From Myxococcus stipitatus (lineage in GTDB: Bacteria > Myxococcota > Myxococcia > Myxococcales > Myxococcaceae): a stretch of 64,000 nt of DNA. The stretch is taken from NCBI RefSeq assembly GCF_037414475.1, contig NZ_CP147913.1, forward strand, positions 4,958,001 to 5,022,000, in the 5' to 3' direction. The notes under the pieces were generated by a model, which was given only the letters and a program-made list of their open reading frames with translations, had not been told where the DNA came from and did no database searches. Positions 7,479 through 15,560 of the stretch are shown here, in pieces. How positions within the stretch are numbered: the stretch's first letter is position 1; every line of letters starts with the position of its first letter. Made by a program: the position numbers and the translations under genes.

Positions 7479-8774
7479 TCAGTCCTCGAGCGCCTGACGG
7501 GCGAGCATCCTCACGTCCTTGGCCGGGTCCTGGGCCGCCAGGCGCTCCCAGAGGGGCCGCAGGTGCTCGGGGCACCGGGCGTGGAAGGTGCCCGCGAGCT
7601 TGCAGCGGACATGCGAGTCCTCATCGGCGGCGAGCTGCTCGAGCATCGCCATGAGCCGAGGACTCTCCGGCCACTTGGGGAGGGTCTCCGCGACGGTGGC
7701 GCGCGCCCAGGTGTCCTCATGGCCCAGGTTGGCGACGAACGCGGGCAACGCGGCCTCGTGGGCGTCGTACTCGTGGGCGTCCTGGAGGGCGTAGAGGGCG
7801 TGGACGCGCATCTTGGTGAGGTCGGAGCCGGTGGCCACCGAGACGAGATGCGCGATGACCTGGGGCTCGCGCAGGAGCTTGCCTCCCAGGGCCTTGAGCC
7901 CCGACGTCGCGACGTCGGCCTCGGAGTCTTGGAGGAGCAGCTCCGCCAGCTCGCGCTGACGCGGGCCGCCCACGGTGGGCAGCTCGAAGCCGACCGAGCG
8001 GCGGACCGCGGGGATGGGATGGTGCGCGAGCTCCGCGAGGAGGGGCTCACCGGCGAGCCCCAGCGCGCCCGCCGCGGAGACGAGCCCCTGGAGGAAGTCG
8101 ACGTTGTCCACCGAGGTGAGCTCGAGCAGCGGCGCCACGGCCGAGGCGTCGGTGGTGGGGCCGAGAATCCGCGCGTACCACCACGTGGCCGTCTGACGCA
8201 GCTCCAGGTCGTCGTCCTGGAAGCGGCCCGCGAGGACCTCGGCGCCCGCGGACACGTCGTAGTTCTCCTTGGCTTCGTACAGCTCCACCGCCGCCTCGCG
8301 GAACGCCTCCACGTCGCTCCCGGAGAGCGCGGGCCACTGCCCCAACACCTCGTCGACGGAGTAGGTGGTCGCGCTGTCGTGCCCCGCGTCCTCCTGTCCC
8401 GCGACGCGGAAGGACACCTTCGCGGACGGGTCCGCCACGCCGGGGATGTCCGCCGTCGCCGTGAGCTGGTAGTCGTGCTCCGGGTCTGCGTCGTCGGGCA
8501 GGGTGATGCTCAGCGGAACCTCCACGGACTCGCCCGCGGGCAGCGCCAGGTCCAGCGCGATGGCGTCGTCGAAGAGGATGCGGTGCTCGAAGTCACCCGC
8601 GCCGCCCACGCGGGAGCCCAGTATCTTCACCACCACCCGGGTGATTCTCGCCGCCTTCTTCCCACCTCGGATGATGACGGTGCCGGCCAGCTCCTCGCCC
8701 GCCGTCACGGTGCCGCTCTCCAGCGAGACTTCCAGCCCCGTACCGCCCCCGAACATCGAATTGAAGAGTCCCAT
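7479..8774 (-). CDS. Spo0M-like arrestin-fold protein with HEAT repeats
   Basis: Protein of 431 aa. Residues 1 to about 130 match the SpoOM/Spo0M (arrestin-like) family: MGLFNSMFGGGTGLEVSLE, then AGEELAGTVIIRGG and the beta-rich ITRVVVKI and ESVEVPLSITLPDD. From about residue 200 to the end the protein consists of HEAT-like helical pairs (for example HPIPAVRRSVGFELP, EDTWARATVAETLPKWP, EDSHVRCKLAGTFHARCP). Plain Spo0M proteins are shorter, so this is a domain fusion. No signal peptide, so cytoplasmic. Spo0M proteins affect sporulation or division in other bacteria by unknown means. The gene lies 108 bases upstream of the lactonase on the same strand. Confidence 0.85.
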   Translation of the reverse strand: MGLFNSMFGGGTGLEVSLESGTVTAGEELAGTVIIRGGKKAARITRVVVKILGSRVGGAGDFEHRILFDDAIALDLALPAGESVEVPLSITLPDDADPEHDYQLTATADIPGVADPSAKVSFRVAGQEDAGHDSATTYSVDEVLGQWPALSGSDVEAFREAAVELYEAKENYDVSAGAEVLAGRFQDDDLELRQTATWWYARILGPTTDASAVAPLLELTSVDNVDFLQGLVSAAGALGLAGEPLLAELAHHPIPAVRRSVGFELPTVGGPRQRELAELLLQDSEADVATSGLKALGGKLLREPQVIAHLVSVATGSDLTKMRVHALYALQDAHEYDAHEAALPAFVANLGHEDTWARATVAETLPKWPESPRLMAMLEQLAADEDSHVRCKLAGTFHARCPEHLRPLWERLAAQDPAKDVRMLARQALED

Positions 8775-8954
8775 GGCCGGACTCTATCCCTGGTAATCGC
8801 CAGCTCAATGCTTCAGTCACTGTGTTGCTTTTATGGGATGGGCTTGTCAGGGGATGCCGCGAGCTGTCAGGCATGTGGGGCATTCTTGTCTGGGGTTCCT
8901 GAATGTCCTCTGTCGCTCGTGGTGTGGTGGCCGTGCCCTGACGCGCCCCTGGCG

Positions 8955-9488
8955 CTACAGCGTGAAGAGGGAGAGCACGAAGGTTCTCGTGCCCGGCACG
9001 TGGAGTACGGTGCCGTTCTGGAGCGGGGGCCGGTAGAACGCGGAGGCGTCGTAGGCGCGCGCCTGCTCCAGGGACTTGCGGGTGGCGGCGGGCAGCCAGC
9101 CGCCGTCCTCGAGCGAGGGGGGCGCGAGTTCGGAGGGCGTCAGCGTGGCCAGCAGGGCCTGGGTGTCCGCTTCCGAGTACTCGAGGACGGCCAGCACCTC
9201 CCAGTCCGTGGGGCCGAGGCCCACGGTGCCGCGCAAGGCCTTGCGCCATTGGACGGACACGGGGCGCCGGGGCAGGGTCACCACCTGTTCGAGAGAGGCG
9301 AGGTCGGTGCCCGTCTTGGCGGGCGCGGCGGCGGCCGAGGCTTTGCTCATGGCGGGGCTCGAGGGTGCGGCGTCCAAATCCTTGCAGCCGAGGAGGTAAG
9401 CACATCCGAGCACGAGGACTCCAACCCGGAGGTGGCGGAGGGGAGCCCTGTCAGCGGCGGCCGTTGTTGATGGGGTTGGACGTGGCAT
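8955..9488 (-). CDS. Small lipoprotein, possible immunity partner of the upstream gene
   Basis: Unrecognised protein of 177 aa. A hydrophobic stretch ends in a lipobox (VGVLVLGCAYLLGC) after a basic n-region, followed by an Ala/Pro/Ser-rich linker and a compact C-terminal domain (PVSVQWRKALRGTVGLGP, WEVLAVLEYSEADTQALL). The ATG at 9488 lies 38 bases inside the end of the upstream gene (9451-10449), and no later ATG precedes the lipobox. Such overlap suggests coupled expression. A lipoprotein directly coupled to a possible toxin would fit an immunity role against a periplasm-acting effector, but this rests on context only. Confidence 0.75.
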   Translation of the reverse strand: MPRPTPSTTAAADRAPLRHLRVGVLVLGCAYLLGCKDLDAAPSSPAMSKASAAAAPAKTGTDLASLEQVVTLPRRPVSVQWRKALRGTVGLGPTDWEVLAVLEYSEADTQALLATLTPSELAPPSLEDGGWLPAATRKSLEQARAYDASAFYRPPLQNGTVLHVPGTRTFVLSLFTL

Positions 9489-10449
9489 TCTCGATGTCGC
9501 CCTGCGGCCAGCTCACCTTGCGCTGCACGGAGCCTGTCTGGGTGTACTGGTGGGCCAGGCCCGTCTGCTCGAAGCGCCCGTTGTCCGAGTCCGGGATGCC
9601 CGTGGCGATGTCCTTCTGGTTGGGATTGAAGTTATAGCGGTCCTCGGCGTGGACGGTCATGTCCATGGAGAACGAGGGCTTGCCGCCCGGGGTGCTCGGC
9701 GGGGTGACGGTGACGGTGGCGCTGTTCCAGATGGAGTGGCCGCCGATGGCCTTCTGCCAGTTCTCCGTCTGGGGGTAGGGGAACTTGCCGTCGTTGCCGC
9801 CCACGCCGATGGGGCCGCCGGTGATTTGGAAGGTGATGGGCTTGCCCGCCAGGGACGGGTCCTTGGCAATCATGGCCGCGTACTGGGCCTCGGCGGCCTT
9901 CTGCGTGTCCTGCGTGGCGCTCTTCAGGACCTTCTTGCCGGACTCATCCTGGGTGACGAAGCGCTCGTAGTCGAACGTCCGGTCCTTGCCGTTGCCGGAG
10001 AGGAAGTGGGAGTAGGCGTCCGTGGCGTCCTTGAGGTCGGGGCGCAGGCGCCTCGCGGCCTCGAGCTTGACGGCCCACTTGGCCTCGGCGAGGCGGTCCG
10101 ACATGGACGGCTCCCGCGTGGCGATGGGGTTGGGGTCCTTGGGGTCTTTCGGGTTCTGGAGGAAGCCGTTGTCGTGCTGGATGGCCGGCCGGCGGGGCGG
10201 GCCCACCTGGTACTTCGCGGAGGTGGTGCCGTTGGTGGGGACCGCCGCGCCCGTGTCGCTGGGGAGGGGCGAGGCGGCGTTGAGCGTCACGGGAGGGTGA
10301 CGTCCCGCGGCGCGGGCCTCGAACTCGTCGCTCGCGGGTTCCACCGCGGCCTTCTTCTGCTTCTCCGAGACGGGGCGCGCCTTGGGTTGTTCCTCGGGAG
10401 GCTTGAAGGTGACCTTCTGGGTGGAGCTGCCGGTGATGGGAGTGCCCAT
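9451..10449 (-). CDS. Hypothetical protein, possible secreted effector
   Basis: Protein of 332 aa with no signal peptide. The first 110 residues are Pro/Lys/Ala-rich and disordered. A helical segment follows (SDRLAEAKWAVKLEAARRL), then a beta-rich C-terminal domain with ITFQITGGPIGVGGNDG, HSIWNSATVTV and AEDRYNFNPNQKDIATG, ending in GLAHQYTQTGSVQRKVSW. The last part loosely recalls the colicin M catalytic region (a strand, then D-x-[KR]-Y-[DN]-F-N, then a Gly-Leu and strand), but the colicin M Asp229 and His235 positions are not conserved, so the resemblance is only suggestive. It is followed by an overlapping lipoprotein gene. Disordered N-terminus plus beta-rich C-terminus fits an effector of a contact system. 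Confidence 0.75.
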   Translation of the reverse strand: MGTPITGSSTQKVTFKPPEEQPKARPVSEKQKKAAVEPASDEFEARAAGRHPPVTLNAASPLPSDTGAAVPTNGTTSAKYQVGPPRRPAIQHDNGFLQNPKDPKDPNPIATREPSMSDRLAEAKWAVKLEAARRLRPDLKDATDAYSHFLSGNGKDRTFDYERFVTQDESGKKVLKSATQDTQKAAEAQYAAMIAKDPSLAGKPITFQITGGPIGVGGNDGKFPYPQTENWQKAIGGHSIWNSATVTVTPPSTPGGKPSFSMDMTVHAEDRYNFNPNQKDIATGIPDSDNGRFEQTGLAHQYTQTGSVQRKVSWPQGDIENATSNPINNGRR

Positions 10450-10708
10450 GAGCGTGGACCTCGACGGAGTGCCATGTCCGCGTGCGGGGTGGACCCGGGG
10501 AGGCGGAGATGGGGCGCGTGACGGAGAGTGCGTGTCTTGAATTGTCGCTTCGAGGAGTTCCGGGTTGCGCGATTCCGGGTGTTCGAGGGTTGGGTGGTGC
10601 CATGCGCCGGGGGCAAGTGCCGATAGGTGAACATGAATTCCTCGGGAGACTTTTCGCGCGCCGTGGGTTGAGGTGTTGCTCTTCCGAGGAAGTTTGAAGA
10701 GGGTTTCG

Positions 10709-11635
10709 ATGAACCGTTACGGGTGGCTGGTGTTGTTCCTCGTGGGCTGTGGTTCCCAGCACCATGGCGCGAGGGTGCATGAGCGGGGGATGGCGGCGTC
10801 GCGGGGCGAGCGGAGCGATGACGGGTTCCAGGCCACGCGTTGGGGCATGGGGCGGGAGGAGGTCCGGGGTTTGTATCCGTCGGTGCGGGAGACGCCGCGC
10901 GGGGACCTGGTGGTGGAGACGGAGATATCCGAGCACCCGGTCCGGGTGTTCTTCCTCTTCGCGGAGGGGCGACTGGGGTCGGTGTTCGTGCGCTTCGCGA
11001 CGCCGGAGGATTTGCAGAAGGAGCACCGGTCGATGGTGGGGCTGTTGAGCAACAAGTACGGCCGGCCGGCGAAGGATGGCATCTCGAGGAGTGTGAACAG
11101 GTATCGGGATTCCATCGACCTCGCGGGGGTGTTCGCGAGGGAGTTTCCGCTCGAGGCGGCGGGGAGTTCGCCGGGTTCGGCGCCGGTGGTGGGGGCTCGT
11201 TCGGGTGAGGTGTTGGCGCCGGTGGTCCGGGCGGAGGAGTCCGAGGAGATGGCGCGGACGCTCGAGGCGTGGCCGGGGGATGTGCGGGGGCCGGGCGCGG
11301 AGGGGGCGCCTCCCATGGCTGGAGGTGCTCCGCCGTTGGTCGCGGCGGTGCAGGGCGAGGATGTGCGGGGCGCGATGCCTGAACGGGCGTCGGATGAGTT
11401 CGAGTCCTCTGGCTCGGACGAGGCGGAGCCGGAGGTTCCCTTCTCTCCGTATGGCTATGTGAAGGTCGCGACGTGGAAGGAGCGTGAGATGGTGATTCAG
11501 CTCCTGGGGTACTCGGCTCCGCGCGGCAAGTTGCTGACGCTCCACTACGAGAGCCACACGTATTCGCGTGCGATTCGCAACGAGCTGAATCAACTCCTGG
11601 CGGAGCTGCGGGACGGAGAGGCGGGCGGGCTCTAG
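10709..11635 (+). CDS. Hypothetical lipoprotein
   Basis: Protein of 308 aa beginning MNRYGWLVLFLVGCG, a short signal peptide with a type II cleavage site at the Cys. The ATG at 10709 is preceded by a good GAAGAGGG ribosome site; an in-frame ATG at 10673 would bury the signal. Residues 35-130 form one domain (FQATRWGMGREEVRGLYPS, VRVFFLFAEGRLGSVFVRF), followed by an Ala/Gly/Glu-rich spacer and a terminal domain (SPYGYVKVATWKEREMVIQL) with SHTYSRAIRNELNQL. It is divergent from the possible effector across 259 bases and convergent with the immunity gene, whose stop it overlaps by 4 bases. Family not recognised. Confidence 0.85.
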   Translation: MNRYGWLVLFLVGCGSQHHGARVHERGMAASRGERSDDGFQATRWGMGREEVRGLYPSVRETPRGDLVVETEISEHPVRVFFLFAEGRLGSVFVRFATPEDLQKEHRSMVGLLSNKYGRPAKDGISRSVNRYRDSIDLAGVFAREFPLEAAGSSPGSAPVVGARSGEVLAPVVRAEESEEMARTLEAWPGDVRGPGAEGAPPMAGGAPPLVAAVQGEDVRGAMPERASDEFESSGSDEAEPEVPFSPYGYVKVATWKEREMVIQLLGYSAPRGKLLTLHYESHTYSRAIRNELNQLLAELRDGEAGGL

Positions 11636-12207
11636 ACCTCTTCGAACTTGGCGCCTGTGATTCCGGCGCGCTCGAGGGCCTGCTTGAGGTCCTCCGAGAC
11701 GATGAGGGCCACAGCCCAGCCCCAGGTGCGGAAGACCTGGGCATCGCCCACCTTGGTGGGGTCGATGCGCATGTCCGCCACGTTTCGGTATTGGCCGAGC
11801 TTGTCCGGGCGCTCGTCCTCGGGCAGCCAGAACTCGACCTCGCTCGAGGCATTGTCGTCGATGCATCGGACAAGCTTCGTGGCGACGAGGAGCTGGTACT
11901 CGTCCGAGTGACCCTCGAGGTTCACGGGTATCAGTTGAACATCATTGGGAGCCAGCTCCGCGAAGAGGGTGGCTGCCCTGACGTGGACAACAGGGGTCAT
12001 TCCGGCTCCAGCCAAGTTGAAGTCGCGCTGCCGCCCCGGCTCACGAATCGAGACTGTCAGGCGCACATCGCTTCGGACAGGCCGACCGGAGGTGAATTCC
12101 CTGAAGTCTTCCAGCGCCTGTCCCTCGAGGGTCAACAGGTCTCCGAGGTACCAGTTACCGGCTTGTACGTCCTCTTTGAGCCTGAAGTATCGAGAGCGTT
12201 TCGCCAT
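11632..12207 (-). CDS. imm11-family immunity protein (SitI-type)
   Basis: Protein of 191 aa matching the imm11/DUF1629 family by its C-terminal half: VRCIDDNASSEVEFW, MRIDPTKVGDAQVFRTWG, ALIVSEDLKQALERAGITG. Members of this family are commonly encoded next to polymorphic toxins in myxobacteria. No signal peptide, so it would act in the cytoplasm, as expected against a nuclease. The ATG is preceded by GAGGAAG with 6-base spacing. It follows the AHH-nuclease lipoprotein by 19 bases, giving a toxin-then-immunity operon. Expected role: it binds and neutralises the SitA toxin received from sister cells. Confidence 0.9.
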   Translation of the reverse strand: MAKRSRYFRLKEDVQAGNWYLGDLLTLEGQALEDFREFTSGRPVRSDVRLTVSIREPGRQRDFNLAGAGMTPVVHVRAATLFAELAPNDVQLIPVNLEGHSDEYQLLVATKLVRCIDDNASSEVEFWLPEDERPDKLGQYRNVADMRIDPTKVGDAQVFRTWGWAVALIVSEDLKQALERAGITGAKFEEV

Positions 12208-12226
12208 GGCGGACTTCCTCGCTGCG

Positions 12227-13561
12227 TCACTTCCCCTGAGTCAGGAGCCTGTGGATTTCCGTGCCCTGTGTCACGGCATCCTTGGCAATCCTGCGAAGCT
12301 CGATGGTGAGTGCCTTTCGACAATCTGCCACCGTCCGGCAGCTCCCCAAAGCTTCGAATAGGCGCTCCTGGACGCGTTCATGGTACCGCTGCGGATGCGG
12401 ACCCTTGTGGCCGACGACCTCGACGATGTTCTCGGGGTCCTTCAGCTCCATCCCTGCCTTCCTGAACAGGTCCCTGAATCTGGGTGTCCAGGGCCCTCCT
12501 CGAGCGGAAGACACATCGTTCTTGTTCGTGGCGATATGGTGGCGATGTCCACCGCCCATCCCCTGACTCGCCATGGCCAGGGCGTTGGGTGCGAGCGCGA
12601 TGGTGAAGCCGTCCGCCGCCACCGCGACAGAGCGCACACTCCCCACCGCCGCGAACTGGAAGCCCGCTTGGGACTCCACGGCCAGCGCGGCCTGCGCGGA
12701 GCCAGGGAGACTCGAAGCCTTCGCGGCCAACCCCGCCGTGTTTCCGACAGCGGCCGTGGCCAACATCACGAAGACACGCGCCGCGTTCTCTCCAAGGACT
12801 TCTCCATACGCTTCGCCCGCAGCGCTGAGCTGTGCGTACGTCGTGGCCCGCTCCACCTCTCGCACCAAGGTCAGCCATCCATCCAGCAGGCGCCACACCG
12901 TGTCCACGCCCAGGTAGGCGATGGCGATGGCCGTCAGTGTCGCCGCCGCCCCCTTCGAAAGGGGCTCGGGCAGTGCCCACAGCAAGAGGTACATCGTCGC
13001 GGCCGAGGTGATGGTGGCCATGACGGCGACGGGGTCCGCCATGTCCTCCAAGGCCTCGGCCGTCTCCTCCCACACGGAGTCCATCGCGATGGCGAAGGCC
13101 CACGTGTACTTGCCATCGCTGGCCAGCAGCGGCCCCTCCACCAACAGGCGCAGGCAATCCCCAGGCTGGTCCTTCCGCTCGCACCACTGCCCATACGCAC
13201 GCGTCAGCTCATCGTCCGAGTAGGTCTCCAGGAGATGAAGTCCATCGCCCCCCGTTCGTTGCGGGATGAGGCGTGCTGGGCGACTCTCGTACCGGTACAC
13301 TCCGCCGCGGGACGGCACACCGAAGAGCGCTCGCGCCTGCTGCAAGGGATTGCGTGTTGGCCGCACATCCCGGGCAAGCTCCACGATGGCTTCCTCGAAC
13401 TCATCGTCATCGAGCTCCGCCTCCGCCACCTCCGCGCCTGGCTCCTCGCGAGGCGTGACGACCCAGGAGTCGCGTCCTGTCTCCAGACGCACGACTCGAC
13501 TCGTCGCGCAGCCCGAGAGCGCCGCGAGCAAGAGCAGCACCGCCGCCCAGCGAAGCACCAT
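12227..13561 (-). CDS. sitA5: SitA5-type lipoprotein polymorphic toxin with AHH nuclease domain
   Basis: Protein of 444 aa. Signal peptide and lipobox MVLRWAAVLLLLAALSGC, then the family N-terminal region (RVVRLETG, RALFGVPSRGGVYRYES, WCERKDQPGDCLRLLVEGPL), hydrophobic helices near residues 160-230 (ATMYLLLWALPEPLSKG), and a C-terminal AHH-type HNH-like nuclease domain from about residue 335 (GGHRHHIATNKND, WTPRFRDLFRKAGM, VVGHKGPHPQRYHERV). In Myxococcus, SitA lipoproteins move between cells by TraA/TraB outer-membrane exchange and kill kin lacking the matching SitI. The ATG at 13561 has a GGGGGGA ribosome site and starts directly at the signal; an upstream ATG at 13600 would hide it. The SitA5 subfamily name is from memory of the family pattern. 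Confidence 0.9.
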   Translation of the reverse strand: MVLRWAAVLLLLAALSGCATSRVVRLETGRDSWVVTPREEPGAEVAEAELDDDEFEEAIVELARDVRPTRNPLQQARALFGVPSRGGVYRYESRPARLIPQRTGGDGLHLLETYSDDELTRAYGQWCERKDQPGDCLRLLVEGPLLASDGKYTWAFAIAMDSVWEETAEALEDMADPVAVMATITSAATMYLLLWALPEPLSKGAAATLTAIAIAYLGVDTVWRLLDGWLTLVREVERATTYAQLSAAGEAYGEVLGENAARVFVMLATAAVGNTAGLAAKASSLPGSAQAALAVESQAGFQFAAVGSVRSVAVAADGFTIALAPNALAMASQGMGGGHRHHIATNKNDVSSARGGPWTPRFRDLFRKAGMELKDPENIVEVVGHKGPHPQRYHERVQERLFEALGSCRTVADCRKALTIELRRIAKDAVTQGTEIHRLLTQGK

Positions 13562-13670
13562 GGAATGTCCCCCCAGCGAGTGCACGCGCACCGCGCGCAC
13601 GACCCATCACTACCGGAAGGCACTGACATTCCATCGGGCGAGGCCCGCACCACCCCTGCTCAGTCACCCC

Positions 13671-14339
13671 TCACGGCGAGGCATTCACATTCACGTAGCA
13701 GTGCTTCGCCTTCACCGAGACCAGACGCCGCTCTGGCATCACGAACGCGGTGAGCTGTCCGCCATACACACAACCCGAGTCCAATCCCATCGCATGCGGA
13801 TGTTGCTGCACCCCACGCACGGCGTCGTGCCCGAAGATGATGAACTCCGGCCCCTTCCAACAGCTCGCCCATGGCACTCCGCCATCGACTCGCTTCGACG
13901 GCGCCCCCTCCGGCGTGATGCTGCGCAGGTTGAGCAGCTCCTCCGCCCGCTGAGCCTCCAGCGGAATGCCGGGTACCACCCCTCCGTGCACCGCCAACAC
14001 GTTCAGCTCCGGGAAGCGCCGGAACAAGGGCTGCGCCTCCAGATACGCCCAATCCTCGGGCGTCAGCGTCTCCAACACCTGGCGGTGCTCCTTGCTCAGC
14101 TTCTTGCCCTCGGGCGCCTGCCCGTGATGCCAGCGCAGCACGTGTGCGTCGTGGTTGCCCCTCACCGCGAGCATCCCGCGCTCACGCGCCCGCCGCACCA
14201 CTCCCGCCGAGTCCGGCCCCTTCGCCACCAGGTCCCCCACCAGCACCACGCGGTCACCCGGCCGCCAGCCGCACGCGTCCAACAACGCGTCCAGCTCCGC
14301 CGCGCACCCGTGGACATCTCCGATGAAGAGCGTTCGCAT
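13671..14339 (-). CDS. Calcineurin-like metallophosphatase (ApaH/PrpE type)
   Basis: Protein of 222 aa with the full set of metallophosphoesterase motifs: GDVHG at residues 7-11, GDLVAKGPDS, GNHD, the lone AVHGG and FGHD near the C-terminus. This is the PPP family used by protein Ser/Thr phosphatases and by diadenosine tetraphosphatases such as ApaH and PrpE. The compact length resembles single-domain bacterial enzymes. No signal peptide, so cytoplasmic. The substrate (phosphoprotein or dinucleoside polyphosphate) cannot be told apart from the sequence. It lies 84 bases downstream of the sigma-factor gene on the same strand; a CGCGGG/CCCGCG hairpin sits in the gap at 14369-14387. Confidence 0.9.
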   Translation of the reverse strand: MRTLFIGDVHGCAAELDALLDACGWRPGDRVVLVGDLVAKGPDSAGVVRRARERGMLAVRGNHDAHVLRWHHGQAPEGKKLSKEHRQVLETLTPEDWAYLEAQPLFRRFPELNVLAVHGGVVPGIPLEAQRAEELLNLRSITPEGAPSKRVDGGVPWASCWKGPEFIIFGHDAVRGVQQHPHAMGLDSGCVYGGQLTAFVMPERRLVSVKAKHCYVNVNASP

Positions 14340-14423
14340 TCCACCGTTTCTTTAGTGCGCTTCGCCCCCGCGGGGAATCCTCCCGCGAGGTAGCCAGGAA
14401 GCCACCGCGCCCTCGCCGCGGAC

Positions 14424-15344
14424 TCAGTCGGCCTTTGAACGCAACAGCCGGCTCAAGTTCACGTCGAGTTGGCTGGAAATGAGCCGCAACACGCTGTCGA
14501 GCTGCGAGCCCGTGAGGCGCAACCGCTCGGTGAGCAGCCGGCGCGTCTCCTGGAGCAGCGACTCCTGTGCCGCCACCACCCACCGCGCCGCCGTCGAACG
14601 GTGCACCCCATAGAGCGCACCCAACTGGTCGATGCTCAGTCCATCCAGGTACTTCAACCGCAAGAAGTTGCGCTGCCGAGGCTCCAGCCCCCCCAGCGCC
14701 TCCGAGAACGAGGTGCTGAACTCCGCGCGGTACGTGTTCTTCAAATAGATGAGCTCGGGGTCATCCCCCGGCGCCACCAGCAACGACAAATCCCCATCAT
14801 CCGCCTGCGCCTGCCCACCTCGCTGGCGCTGCCAGTCGAGCGCCAGCCACAGCGCCGCTGCCCGCACCCAACCACTCAGCGGCCCCGTGCCCGGATACGC
14901 CGCCAACCGCGCGGGCGCATCCTGGCTCCCCACCAACATCCGCTGACGCAAGAGCTGGCGGACCTCGTCGAGCCCCGTCGGCGGCAGCTTCAACCGCGCC
15001 ACCGCGGCGTTCACCTCGGGAAGGAAGCTCGCTTCGAACGCGGTCAGCGCGGACGGAAGCTGGTCCGCCGCGGCCCGGGCCAGATACACATCCGGCACAT
15101 GAAGTTTTTCCACGTCCTCGGAGGGCGCCTGGGACGGGAGCAGCCGCGCCAGGTGCCCGACGAAACGCGCGCCTTCCAACTCCACGCCAGGCCAGGCCGA
15201 GCGCGCCAAATCCAATGCACGCGTCAGTTGCTCCTGAAGCGGGGGCAACAACTCCGGCGCGCAGGAAGCGCCACGCGCCGCGATGAAGGCCTGAGCCAGG
15301 GAAACGTCCGGGGAGGACACGCCGTGGGACGATAGCACCCCCAT
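14424..15344 (-). CDS. Myxococcales-type sigma-70 family factor
   Basis: Protein of about 306 aa. A long N-terminal part typical of the Myxococcales family 1 sigma factors (Sig-70_gmx1) precedes region 2 (GWVRAAALWLALDWQRQRGG) and a clear region 4 (LEPRQRNFLRLKYLDG, then the helix-turn-helix LSIDQLGALYGVHRSTAARW). It would direct RNA polymerase to a specific promoter set. No anti-sigma gene is adjacent. The ATG at 15344 is used; an in-frame TTG at 15362 is possible and adds six residues. It is divergent from alr. Confidence 0.85.
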   Translation of the reverse strand: MGVLSSHGVSSPDVSLAQAFIAARGASCAPELLPPLQEQLTRALDLARSAWPGVELEGARFVGHLARLLPSQAPSEDVEKLHVPDVYLARAAADQLPSALTAFEASFLPEVNAAVARLKLPPTGLDEVRQLLRQRMLVGSQDAPARLAAYPGTGPLSGWVRAAALWLALDWQRQRGGQAQADDGDLSLLVAPGDDPELIYLKNTYRAEFSTSFSEALGGLEPRQRNFLRLKYLDGLSIDQLGALYGVHRSTAARWVVAAQESLLQETRRLLTERLRLTGSQLDSVLRLISSQLDVNLSRLLRSKAD

Positions 15345-15560
15345 CGCGTAATCCAGCTTCAACCATTTCCGAAGTGAACGCTTGTTTGCCTTGCTTCTCT
15401 GAGGGAGGCGGACTCAGGGGCTCCGGGTGTGACAGGGAGTGGACCCGGCGAGCCCCCAGGCTGCCTGGCCCGGATGCGGGCGCCCGTGGCTGGAAAGCCA
15501 CGCCACGCCGTGGCCCGTCCATTGCTGGTAAGCACCGGCGGTGACGTGGTGGAGGTGAAT

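Noticed and set aside
9451-10449. Direct colicin M assignment
   Set aside because: The catalytic Asp229 and His235 equivalents of colicin M are not found, so only distant resemblance is claimed.
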